Shown here: piece by piece, positions 55,121 to 63,573 of the stretch
Position numbering within the stretch: the first letter of the stretch is position 1
How the letters are laid out: the number at the start of each line of letters is the position of its first letter
NCBI GenBank assembly: GCA_024704765.1
Contig: JAKMXF010000024.1
Span: 25,218 to 89,217, forward strand
Direction of reading: 5' to 3'
Length of the DNA: 64,000 nucleotides
Source: Oopsacas minuta
Taxonomy: Eukaryota > Porifera > Hexactinellida > Lyssacinosida > Leucopsacidae
Program-made: the position numbers and the translations under genes
Notes under the pieces: generated by a model
The model's database searches: none
Told to the model about the DNA's origin: nothing
Seen by the model: the letters and a program-made list of their open reading frames with translations, nothing else

Positions 55121-57403
55121 TTAGAGATGATCATTTGAATTTTCTGAACTAGTATATTCTAAATCAGTTGTAATTGTGGTATTGATTGTGACATCTGGAG
55201 TATTATCGGGTTCTTCGTTAGGTGGTTGACTAATAGTTTCGTAGAAAGGTTCTTGAATCGTAAAGATTTGTTGTATACTACTATTATTATTATTATTAAA
55301 ATAGTAGCCACTTCTGAGTCGTTCCGCCCACTTTGTCTCCAAGGTAGTGATAGTTTTTGACGGAGTGCGGAAGTGGGCGGGAATAAGTTGAAGGATTTCC
55401 CAGGTGAGTTGGTTATTTTTATTAAGGTGTTGAGCGATTCTATGCAAATGTGGGCGTTGTAAAATATTTCGGCGAGTTGCGCCTGCTTGGCCAACATACA
55501 TAACTGTTGGATGGTCTGGGTGTCTCAATGCGTAGATCATGCGATAAGTAGCGCAGGGTATTATTGGAGTATTTATTTTGGAATGCACTGTGGGGTTATA
55601 GTGGTCACATATTCTACATATGTCGTCGTGATCCACATCAGGGATGTAAGGATGTCCTACAGGTGGTTTTGAGTATGAAATGAGAGCTTTTAATGGAGCT
55701 AGAGGTATTGTGTAAATAAGTTTTATGGGTTTGTTTATTATTAGAGGAGCTAGTTGACTATAGGTTGGGCGGGTTTGAGACCAAGATGTTAATATTGCAG
55801 TATAGGGTTCTTCTTGTTGTTGATTGGTAGTGGAGTGTTTTATAATAGGGAAATAGGCTGTCGTGGTCATTATTTCAATTGCGTGTTTAAGTGGGTACGA
55901 AGCTCTGTTTAAGAGTGGAAGGTAGTAAGATAACAAATTGTTTAATGTTTTATGAGGGTGAGTGGTTTGGGTTGCTAGTCGGAAGGCATATCCTGTTGGG
56001 ATGTTTTGAAGATCATGAGGGTGATAACTGTGATAGTGTAATGGAACCGGATTTCTCTCTTTTGATTTATAAGGAATTAAGGTTTTTGATTCTGGGAGAT
56101 ACTGGATATCTTGCAGGAAGTTATCTGGCGCTTCCTTTAACAAGTATGGTGTAAGCAACTCTTGAGGTATTGGAAAGGTAGCTGTAAGGTCGTCAAAGTA
56201 TACTGAGAACTTTTCCATAGGTGGTGGGATGTAATTTCTGAGGAGATATGCAGTGGCCAATTGGGCGAGTTCTGGAGAACAACTAAGTCCCTGAGGTATA
56301 CCTGTTGGGCCTAAATGATAAATCTTCTCTCCATCTGTTATAAAGTTCATGTTTAGGGTTTTTTCAATTAAGTTATTAAGTGATTCGTTTTGTGGTATGA
56401 AGAAATCTAATGCAGCTTCAATAAGGGAGTGTGGAGTTGAGGGGTAGAAATCTTTTACGTCCTGTGCGTAGAGTTTTAATGGGGGTCCGTATTCGAATAA
56501 GGAATTTAAGGCATCTTTGGCGTCCTTATGATGGTAAGGCTGTTGTCTAATTATGGGTTGAAGCATGGGGGTGATAATTGATGAGGATAGTGAGGTTAAC
56601 GAAGATGCATGGTTAACCACAGGTCTAAAGAACGGAAGAAGAGTTATAGGATCCGAACTGAAGGTGAAAATGTTTGTGAGTTCGTAATGTTCTACAGCTG
56701 GGAAGGTGTCTTTGTGGATTTTTACCTTAAAATAAAAGGTAGGTGTTCTATCGTCCTCTTGTAATGTCTGTAATTCTGGGTTATACAAGAGTAATGCTTC
56801 TCTAAGTTTTCTGGTTAAGATTATTGCTTGCCAAGGGGATATTTGTTGTTTATCTTGGGTATAAGCGTTATATATCCTGTTCAATGTCTTTTTAGTTATG
56901 ATGACTAGGCCCGTTCCTTTGTCTACAGGGAGGATTGTGGCTTTTTCCTTTTTTAAGTTTTGTTTTATATCTTCTAGGTTCATTTTGAAAGTTTCATACG
57001 TTTTTCTCTTGAAGTGGGGAATTTGGAAGTGGGTCAATGGGGGTAGATTCTCATTTAATCTGAGGGCATGCATAAATGGGCTTTGGAATGGTGTTGCATT
57101 TTCTGTAGGAATTTGGAAATTTAGGCCAAACGTCAACAAAGTTTGTAAGGTTACTGCCATGTGTTTTCTAATAGTATGTTCTATGAAAATGTTTGGGGGA
57201 CTAAAATGGGTGAAGACTAGAGGTTCTGGATGTTGGATTGTGTGGGGAATATTCGGGGATAAAAGGTCCAGATGGTGTTTTGATTTTTCGTGTGGGGTGT
57301 CTAGATGCTCGCAAATGGAACATGAATGGCTTTTATATGTTGTGGCTGCTAGTTTGAGGGTACCTCCCGGGTCAAGCAGCGTGACCCGGTGGCGTCCTAA
57401 AAA
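55121..57403 (-). CDS. Penelope-like ORF2: reverse transcriptase with C-terminal GIY-YIG endonuclease
   Basis: The first ATG is at 57160 (679 aa), but the frame is open up to 57403, giving about 760 residues. The ATG-less part encodes a Cys/His cluster (HSCSICEHLDTPHEKSKHH), suggesting that it is translated. RT motifs in order: PVDKGTGLVIITKK; FYFKVKIHK; RPVVNHASSL; AQDVKDFYPS (catalytic Asp); TGIPQGLSCSPELAQLA; VYFDDLTA, where FDD replaces the usual YxDD. The C-terminus has CRICDH, then GIY-YIG elements IYALRH...VMYVGQAGATRRN, a catalytic-type Arg/His region, and a Glu in TTLETKWAERLR. A poly-Asn run near the end is coded by AAT repeats. The protein would copy element RNA and nick target DNA. 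The frame overlaps the end of ORF1 in the -1 register, so expression by frameshifting or reinitiation is likely. Confidence 0.9.
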   Translation of the reverse strand, partial: FLGRHRVTLLDPGGTLKLAATTYKSHSCSICEHLDTPHEKSKHHLDLLSPNIPHTIQHPEPLVFTHFSPPNIFIEHTIRKHMAVTLQTLLTFGLNFQIPTENATPFQSPFMHALRLNENLPPLTHFQIPHFKRKTYETFKMNLEDIKQNLKKEKATILPVDKGTGLVIITKKTLNRIYNAYTQDKQQISPWQAIILTRKLREALLLYNPELQTLQEDDRTPTFYFKVKIHKDTFPAVEHYELTNIFTFSSDPITLLPFFRPVVNHASSLTSLSSSIITPMLQPIIRQQPYHHKDAKDALNSLFEYGPPLKLYAQDVKDFYPSTPHSLIEAALDFFIPQNESLNNLIEKTLNMNFITDGEKIYHLGPTGIPQGLSCSPELAQLATAYLLRNYIPPPMEKFSVYFDDLTATFPIPQELLTPYLLKEAPDNFLQDIQYLPESKTLIPYKSKERNPVPLHYHSYHPHDLQNIPTGYAFRLATQTTHPHKTLNNLLSYYLPLLNRASYPLKHAIEIMTTTAYFPIIKHSTTNQQQEEPYTAILTSWSQTRPTYSQLAPLIINKPIKLIYTIPLAPLKALISYSKPPVGHPYIPDVDHDDICRICDHYNPTVHSKINTPIIPCATYRMIYALRHPDHPTVMYVGQAGATRRNILQRPHLHRIAQHLNKNNQLTWEILQLIPAHFRTPSKTITTLETKWAERLRSGYYFNNNNNSSIQQIFTIQEPFYETISQPPNEEPDNTPDVTINTTITTDLEYTSSENSNDHL

Positions 57404-58749
57404 TTAGGAATATCGAACGTGGCTAATGATGGGAGTGGTTTTAGGGTTAGTGTTTGCTGTGTCCATATAGAGTTCTCTGGGGCTACTTCATGGGTGCAAT
57501 TTCTGGCTTTACATTCTCTAGCATTTGGGTCTGGACAGACTCTTTCCGTTATATGGCACAATCTATCTGGAAAGTGCTTTGAGCTGTTTTGTAGATTTCT
57601 GGGCTTTCCGCATTTGGCGCACATTCCATATTGTGAGCAGGTTTTTACTAAGGCGTATCTAATTGCTTTTTTGGTGTCTTCGTGATGAGGATTTTCGGTT
57701 GTGTTATAGAATGATGCTTGTTTGTTTAAGGATGGGGATAGGGGGCAACCATATCGTTCTGTGTGGTTTGGGTGGTCTAGAGTTATGACTTTGTATAATT
57801 CTTTGAAGTTTTCTCTAATATTTGCTGGGAGACTAAGAGCAATAGTATCCACGTCCTTTTTGGTTGCTTGTATGTGGATGCTTTCCATGTGCTTTTGTTT
57901 AGCACCAGCTAACATAGCTGATGCATTAACGCAATGAGTACAGGGATACTGAGTATTTGGGCAAGGTTTAATTTTAGGAATGAACTTGAAGGGCTGTTTT
58001 CTTGCTGTGCCAGCGTCTGTACCGGCAATTTGAGCATAGGTGTGGGTTTTTGGGCCTTGAGCAGCTTTAGTTAATAGTGGATGGGTAGATAGGCGTTGGA
58101 TAACTATTGATTTGAGTATGTTTTTGTGGAGTTCATAGAGTTCTAGCTCTGCTAGAGATTGGACGAGCACTAAAGTTTCAATTACATTTTGGAGGGCTGG
58201 ATGTTTGAACATAGGGGCTAGGTTTGCCACTTCTGGATTATTTGCTTGGAAGGTTTCTCTCTCGCCATTTTGAAGTACTAATTCTGATAGGCCTAAGGAT
58301 GATGCTTTAATGAGATACGGATTTTGTTGTTCTGAAGTTGAAGTATAGAGCAGCTCTTCTGGTATTGGCTTATCAGCTGCTTCCAGGTAGGCTGCTAGGA
58401 AAGTGTCCGCTAAGAGATTCTTAAGATTGTTAGGGATTGCTTGCCTGATTTGTTGACACAAAGAGGCTAATTCTGGGTGTTGTTTTAATTTCTGGGCCGG
58501 AACAATAGTGGGAGGGAGATTCTTTCCTGATGCAATCTGTTGTGCATCCTGGATAATTGGATGTTGTTCGGTTGTGATAGATAGATGTTGAGAGCTATCC
58601 TTTTGATTTGGATTTTGATTCCTTGGTTGTGGGCCAAAAGGTCTACCGCTTCTAGTACGGTATGGGCTAGTGTGGGTGTCACGCCAGTTTTGACCGACGG
58701 ACCGCCCTCGGTGTCCCCTAGAGGACCCCCGTGGATTATATGTTGCCAT
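57397..58749 (-). CDS. Penelope-like ORF1: basic, zinc-finger Gag-like protein
   Basis: 450 aa. The N-terminus is rich in Arg, Gly, Ser and Gln (RGSSRGHRGRSVGQNW), as in RNA-binding Gag-like proteins. The middle is helical. The C-terminal half has one C2H2-like finger (PCTHC...KQKHMESIH; CX2CX13HX4H) and a later Cys-rich cluster (GMCAKCGKP...LCHITERVC...CKARNC). Many Penelope-like elements have a single ORF, so a separate upstream protein is notable. The role (RNA binding or particle formation) is inferred. The ORF ends NFDIPNF with TAG at 57399-57397, overlapped by ORF2. Confidence 0.8.
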   Translation of the reverse strand: MATYNPRGSSRGHRGRSVGQNWRDTHTSPYRTRSGRPFGPQPRNQNPNQKDSSQHLSITTEQHPIIQDAQQIASGKNLPPTIVPAQKLKQHPELASLCQQIRQAIPNNLKNLLADTFLAAYLEAADKPIPEELLYTSTSEQQNPYLIKASSLGLSELVLQNGERETFQANNPEVANLAPMFKHPALQNVIETLVLVQSLAELELYELHKNILKSIVIQRLSTHPLLTKAAQGPKTHTYAQIAGTDAGTARKQPFKFIPKIKPCPNTQYPCTHCVNASAMLAGAKQKHMESIHIQATKKDVDTIALSLPANIRENFKELYKVITLDHPNHTERYGCPLSPSLNKQASFYNTTENPHHEDTKKAIRYALVKTCSQYGMCAKCGKPRNLQNSSKHFPDRLCHITERVCPDPNARECKARNCTHEVAPENSIWTQQTLTLKPLPSLATFDIPNF

Positions 58750-58787
58750 AGTCTACGGTTATTGTTTTGACTATATAGGCTATATCA

Positions 58788-59232
58788 ACTAAAGAGTATA
58801 TGTAGATTTAATAGTAGTAGACAATAACATAATTTGTTTCGCTGGCTATTTATCCAGCTCATCAGTACAAACACAACTCTAGTACTAAATATAACTGATT
58901 GCTGCTATTCTAAGGTTTGAAGGAACATTCTAGATTTCTGAGTAACAAAGGATGATAAAGCGTATCTGGGCTTACTAATATTATTTATGGGAGTTACTAT
59001 ATAAAGTGGATTTGAGCAATGGTGGTTTCTGAAAAAGTTGATTGCTGACAGGCTATGTAATCATGTTTGGTTTAGAGATGATCATTTGAATTTTCTGAAC
59101 TAGTATATTCTAAATCAGTTGTAATTGTGGTATTGATTGTGACATCTGGAGTATTATCGGGTTCTTCGTTAGGTGGTTGACTAATAGTTTCGTAGAAAGG
59201 TTCTTGAATCGTAAAGATTTGTTGTATACTAC
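58788..59232 (-). mobile_element. Penelope-like element, truncated copy C
   Basis: Nearly identical to the last 446 bases of the full copy. It lies directly upstream of it on the element strand and starts at the same AAT run of ORF2. Its 3' end joins the full copy without a spacer, so ribozyme and promoter signals here could drive the full copy. Confidence 0.88.
58813..58868 (-). ncRNA. Hammerhead ribozyme motif, copy C
   Basis: Identical core to the other two copies. Being upstream of ORF1, cleavage here would set the 5' end of the full-element transcript. Confidence 0.8.
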
Positions 59233-59364
<132 letters not shown>

Positions 59365-59510
59365 NTCTCACTGGGATGGGAGAAACAAGCTAGTCTAATG
59401 ATAATTATGGTAACAGATGATAATAACCATTATACTAATACACACAGTTTAGATTAAATAGTTGAGTAAAAGAAACTAAAGTCAAAATTCACAGCTTAAA
59501 TAACAACAAT

Positions 59511-60045
59511 TTCAGCGAGCAGATTAGGTACGCACTGAGTTTGAGCTGAACTAAGATCCAAAGGTCCGTTGTGTTATTATCATGAATATTAACATTTTAT
59601 GCCAGATATGTGGGCCTGTCACTGGAAAATTTTTCTTCTCGGGATAGAGGCCGATATGGCGTCTAAACAAGACGTGAAATTTGGTATATCTGAGCTGGAC
59701 CAAAATTTTGTGACAACCTCTGGTGGAGACTTTCTACAAACACATCTTGGCCGTTCCGTTCAGTAAATAGAGAAGGCTTTGTTATTTTGTGATTGTGCCA
59801 TTGTAATTCTTGTAATTTTGTTATTTAAGTGGATATTCTTTGTGACCTAGTTGGTTGCTACTGAGAATAAGAGGCTAGTGACTCTAGTGAAAAGATAATG
59901 TAGGCACAGCAATTATAGAAGGTTTTAACAATAATACAAAATACACATATTACGTAAATATTTGTTGGCAAAGAAACAACTGCCAAATTCACATTGTAAT
60001 TAACAATAATTTTCAGCGCGTACCTTATCTACGCGCTGAGTACTC
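59511..60045. repeat. Unidentified dispersed repeat, copy 1
   Basis: Shares long stretches with 61225-61662: AAAGGTCCGTTGTGT, ATTATCATGAATATTA, TTATGCCAGATATGTGG, GGGATAGAGGCCG, TGGCGTCTAAACAAG, CTTGGCCGTTCCGT, GGTTTAACAATAAT-like and GCGCTGAGTAC segments. Same orientation, non-coding, class unknown. The two copies flank the histone gene. Confidence 0.7.
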
Positions 60046-60267
60046 CACATGAATATCTGAGTAGAGATTTTCATGTGGATTTTTGGTCAAGTTGAAGCTC
60101 CAAGACCAATTTGACCAAACTTGACCATATATGTCGACCATCATGATACAAAATTTATAAAAAGTGTGGCCATATCCCAAGAAAGTTTGAGAAACCCTAC
60201 TTTATTTAGTAGGCTTAATTATATATAGATTTGGTTAGTTGGAATCTTGGTATATACGAAAATACTA

Positions 60268-60348
60268 CATATACCAGATATACCAGATATACCAGATATA
60301 CCAGATATACCAGATATACCAGATATACCAGATATACGAGATATACGA
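60268..60348. repeat. 9-bp minisatellite (ATACCAGAT)n
   Basis: About eight tandem units of ATACCAGAT, the last ones changing to ATACGAGAT. Confidence 0.92.
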
Positions 60349-60375
60349 GAGTGTGGGAATTGCGAAATTCGAATT

Positions 60376-60438
60376 CAAAATAGCATACCATTATAATTCA
60401 TTCCTTCAAAATAGCATACCATTATAATTCATTCCTTC
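60376..60438. repeat. 31-bp tandem duplication
   Basis: Two adjacent identical units containing AAAATAGCATACCATTATAA. Confidence 0.9.
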
Positions 60439-60562
60439 AAAACAAATACACAGACACACAAATCAGTTCAGATTTAATAATTAGAATATATTAACGAAGA
60501 GAGGCCAGAATCAATTGGAAACGAGTAAAAATGTTGGATCCACAGTTATTTGAAGAATTTTA

Positions 60563-60931
60563 CTATTTGGCCTCAAATCCATACAACACTTTTCCTCTTC
60601 GTTTAAGGGCATAAAGAACATCTAATGCCAAGACAGTTTTCCGTTTTGCGTGCTCTGCATATAAAACCGAATCCTTCAGGATAGATTCCAAAAATATTCT
60701 CAAAACTTGTCTAGCCTCGTCGTAAATTAGTCCGCTTATTCTTTTAACTCCACCTCGTCTCGCCAGCCGCCGAATATCCCCGCTAGATATTCCGTAAATA
60801 TGACCTCTAATTTGACGACGATGTCTTGCATATCGAATTTTCTTCCCTTTTCCCCTTCCTCCAATGTCACTTTTTCTAGCTGATTGAGTTGACTCATTAT
60901 TTACGTTAATACGATATGACGTATTAGGCAT
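60563..60931 (-). CDS. Divergent histone H4 variant
   Basis: Preferred start is the ATG at 60931 (122 aa); an in-frame ATG at 60961 would add ten residues but lies too close to the TATA-like box. The histone fold is unmistakable: [20 protein letters not shown], ...[27 protein letters not shown]. The rest departs strongly from the near-invariant H4. There is about 20 residues of extra N-terminus. A shortened tail [11 protein letters not shown] lacks the K12 region. ARHRR replaces KRHRK, so K16 is Ala and K20 is Arg. SSGD replaces TKPA (K31 to Ser), LRI replaces LKV (K59 to Arg), and the C-terminus is GFEAK. No histone 3' stem-loop was seen downstream; ATTAAA occurs instead, hinting at a polyadenylated, replication-independent gene. 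The intact frame and conserved fold residues argue against a pseudogene. Confidence 0.88.
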   Translation of the reverse strand: MPNTSYRINVNNESTQSARKSDIGGRGKGKKIRYARHRRQIRGHIYGISSGDIRRLARRGGVKRISGLIYDEARQVLRIFLESILKDSVLYAEHAKRKTVLALDVLYALKRRGKVLYGFEAK

Positions 60932-60964
60932 GGTATGCAATTGACTAATGACTGATTTCAAAAG

Positions 60965-60978
60965 ATATATATAAATAA
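60965..60978 (-). promoter_or_regulatory. TATA-like box of the H4 variant gene
   Basis: Minus strand TATTTATATATATC, about 35-50 bases before the preferred start codon. Its place favours the ATG at 60931 over that at 60961. Confidence 0.4.
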
Positions 60979-61224
60979 AAATGTATATACCGTTTACCTC
61001 GAATAATCGCCCCCGCTATTATTCGAGGGATTACGGTATGCACAGTGAAGAAATCAAGAATTGGTAATATAAATGTCCAAATAGGCAACATTCTTAGGAA
61101 GCGCCTATACAATGAAGTGAAATTCTAGCTATTCATGAGGCTATTGGAAATGTAACCATATGGAATCCAAACTAATTAGTGATATGAATTTTAAATACAA
61201 AATCAATACAGAATCGTTAAATAA
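60979..61224. other. Upstream flank of the H4 variant gene
   Basis: Non-coding. An inverted pair CTCGAATAATCG / CTATTATTCGAG lies at about 60996-61030. Nothing else seen. Confidence 0.35.
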
Positions 61225-61662
61225 CAACAATTCCAGTGTGTAGATTAGGTACGAGCTGAACTGAGGTTTAAAGGTCCGTTGTGTATATTATCATGAATAT
61301 TACCATCTTATGCCAGATATGTGGGGCCTTCACTGGAAACTTTGTCCTCACGGGATAGAGGCCGGCCTGGCGTCTAAACAAGGCGTGAAAGTTGGTATAT
61401 CTGGGTCGGACCAAAAGTCAGGGGGGCCAAAATTTTGTGACAAACTCTAGTGTAGACTTGCCTACAAGCACAACTTGGCCGTTCCGTAAATTTAGGTCTC
61501 CAAATCCGAAAAGATAATTGTAGGCATGGCAATTTTAGAAGGTTTAACAATAATATAAAATACACAAATTAGGTAAATAATTATTGGTAAAGAAACAAAA
61601 GTCAAATTCACATTGTAAATAACCATAGTTTCCAGCTCGTACCTAATCCACGCGCTGAGTAC
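61225..61662. repeat. Unidentified dispersed repeat, copy 2
   Basis: Second, shorter copy of the repeat at 59511-60045, in the same orientation. Confidence 0.7.
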
Positions 61663-61768
61663 TTGTTAATATATGGAAAATCTCTGTGACCACAGTGTGG
61701 TCAAGTTTGGTCATATGACCACAGGTTGAGAGATCCTCTACTAAAGATAAGGCCTTCACTACTTTTGA

Positions 61769-62035
61769 CCAGGGATAACAGGAAGTGGATATATCTGATT
61801 GGTAATTGTATAAAATTACCAATCAAATATATGCAAATTTTAGAGAATCGTTAACGTTAATTCTAACGATTATCGAGTTATTAGTGGATATTGAGAAAGT
61901 ATGTGAGATCCATGATTTGTGTGATAACTTAGAAACGTGCGAACTTTTTCATGACAAATTTAAAATGTACAATTTTCTACTATCGGCGATTCTAGAATTT
62001 CCCATTAATATATATCCACTTCCTGCTATCCCTGG
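61769..62035. mobile_element. 267-bp foldback element / MITE
   Basis: The outer 26 bases at 61769-61794 (CCAGGGATAACAGGAAGTGG...) and 62010-62035 (reverse complement CCAGGGATAGCAGGAAGTGG...) are inverted repeats with one mismatch. A second inner hairpin (TTGGTAATT / AATTACCAA) lies at about 61799-61824. No clear target duplication. The open frame inside it is not convincing as a gene. Confidence 0.7.
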
Positions 62036-62065
62036 TTCAGTGCATTGCTTATTCACTATCTAACT

Positions 62066-62283
62066 CAGGGGTTCCCAACCTTTTGTAGCCCATGTCCTAT
62101 TATGCAAAAAGGATATTCACCGCTTACCCCCCATTGTAAATTACAACTTTCATTACCATTATATATTGACTGAGAATATGCTAATTAGGCTTCTTTGGTA
62201 AAAGTTATATGAATTCATTTGTTATTTCAAAGGTCTATTACTTGACAAATTAATACTCAATTGTGTGTAATAGAAAAGTAATT
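62066..62283 (-). mobile_element. hAT terminus and 3' UTR remnant
   Basis: Starts CAGGGGTTCCCAACCTTTTG, a typical hAT terminal repeat, followed by GC-poor sequence up to the NDC80 fragment. Together with the transposase end at 63016-63258 it looks like one minus-strand hAT element interrupted by the NDC80 fragment. Confidence 0.55.
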
Positions 62284-62966
62284 AAAAGGCTCCCAATCCA
62301 AAGTCCGTGATAGTAAATTATTCGCTCCTTCCAAAAGCACATCAATGTCCCACCTATCCATGAGTCCATTCCAATGACCACACCTGTTGCTAGGCAGAGT
62401 TCAGTACATCCAAAAAATGTTTTGGAAACTCCCAAAATACCAACTAGTGGAGTGAAACCTCGGATTTTTCGCGAGAAAGACTTTATTCATACATCAGCAA
62501 AACTAGTCCATTCTTTCCTTACTGAAAAAGGTTATCCCAAGCCGATTATACTGAAATCTCTGCTGAATCCTGAATCATATGAGGTCCTGAATATATTTTC
62601 ATATCTCCTTTCTTTCCTGGATTCTCAACTCGCTAGTGAAATCCGTGTGAAAGAAGATATACCAAATGTACTAGCATTTATTGGCTACCCGTACACTATT
62701 AAGAAATCTACAATCTCGGCTTTGAACACTCCCCATAACTGGCCGAGTATTCTAGCATCGATCAGGTTCATAGTTGAGCGATTAGAAGAGGTTCTGCCAC
62801 ATGATTTGGGAATCGATATTCTCTTCCCTCCAGCTTCATTCTCAGAGGATGCAGGTTCTAACAAACAATTCAAAGAGAATGTGATTCGTAATAGTAAGAT
62901 GTTTCTGCCTAGGGATGATCCAGAAATGCTTGAGTCATTTCGGAAAGAAACTGATAAACATTATAG
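62284..62966 (+). pseudogene. NDC80: Partial NDC80 copy, frameshifted
   Basis: Corresponds to 46425-47108 of the intact gene with roughly 26 substitutions and one single-base deletion (near 62365) by eye. The reading frame of the tail is broken; the CH-domain part stays open to 62966. There is no start, and no coiled coil follows. It ends abruptly at a Tn5 mosaic-end sequence. Either a real segmental copy or allele placed by misassembly, or a genuine fragment whose right border is artificial. Confidence 0.85.
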
Positions 62967-62985
62967 CTGTCTCTTATACACATCT
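62967..62985. other. Tn5/Nextera mosaic-end sequence (likely artefact)
   Basis: Exact CTGTCTCTTATACACATCT, the 19-bp mosaic end used in transposase-based library adapters. Not expected in an animal genome. It marks an untrimmed adapter or chimeric join. Confidence 0.9.
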
Positions 62986-63015
62986 TTTAGTTCTTTTAAT
63001 TCAAATTAACTGTAA

Positions 63016-63258
63016 TTAATGCGAACCTTGTAATTGCTTATTAGATGCTAATATTTCAATATCTGGAATATAACTTGATGCTGATATCCTTAAATCTTCT
63101 CTGAAGTCAAGTTGCCTGCGGTGTTTTGACCTAAGAAAATTTGCTGAAGAAAACGTTTTCTCACGAAAATATGTTATTGGAAATGGAAGCAAAAGCAATC
63201 TTTCAGCTTTTTTGAAAAGATTTGGTGCTACCCCCTTCACTAAAAACCAGAATTTAGT
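63016..63258 (-). pseudogene. hAT transposase C-terminal fragment
   Basis: About 80 residues ending in stop. FWFLVKGVAPNLFKKAERLL, LLPFPITYFREKTFSS, then ...KHRRQLDFREDLRIS...SNKQLQGSH match the C-terminal dimerisation region of hAT transposases and their domesticated ZBED5/SCAND3-like relatives (LLPFPTTY..., ...LRLALSS...KQ-x-Q-x-SH). The rest of the transposase is missing. Confidence 0.75.
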
Positions 63259-63284
63259 TTTGTTAGCACAAGAATATTCGATTG

Positions 63285-63573
63285 TAATGGTCAGATTATG
63301 TTTAAATTTGGAGATGAGGAAGGAGAAGGAAAGATGTATCGTCCAAATGGGTTAGCTTAAACCACATTTTTTCTATATTACAATTCTAACAATATTCTTA
63401 TTACCCATCATTCTAATTTCTCTTCTTCTAACTCTATTTCTATTTTCAACTCTCAATTTGATTTGATACACAAGAGATATCTATAGCTTATCCTAACGGT
63501 ATTACAGTAGATAACAGAGGAAGTATTATTGTAGTTTGTAGAGGATGTGAACACCCTCGTCTCAATATCTTTT
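63285..63573 (+). pseudogene. NHL-repeat gene fragment, broken
   Basis: One frame reads NGQIMFKFGDEEGEGKMYRP then NGLA. After stops and a shift, ILITHHSNFSSSNSISIFNS-like wording and finally YPNGITVDNRGSIIVVCRG...LNIF with a stop. These are NHL blades like those at 52269-53495, from a related but disabled gene. Confidence 0.7.

Larger units (their letters stand above)
54837..58787 (-). mobile_element. Full-length Penelope-like retroelement (copy B)
   Basis: About 3.95 kb. On the minus strand: a 5' leader of about 40 bases, ORF1 (58749-57397), ORF2 (57403-55121, RT and GIY-YIG), a 3' UTR with a hammerhead ribozyme, then AAT repeats. It is flanked upstream by truncated copy C and downstream by truncated copy A, all head-to-tail, the arrangement known for Penelope-like elements ('pseudo-LTR' units). 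Both ORFs are intact, so it may be recent or active. Confidence 0.9.

Noticed and set aside
61806-62063. 85-codon frame in the foldback element
   Set aside because: Composition follows the inverted-repeat element and no homology is apparent.
62374-63009. Second functional NDC80 gene
   Set aside because: No start region or coiled coil, a broken tail frame, and the last residues are translated adapter sequence.
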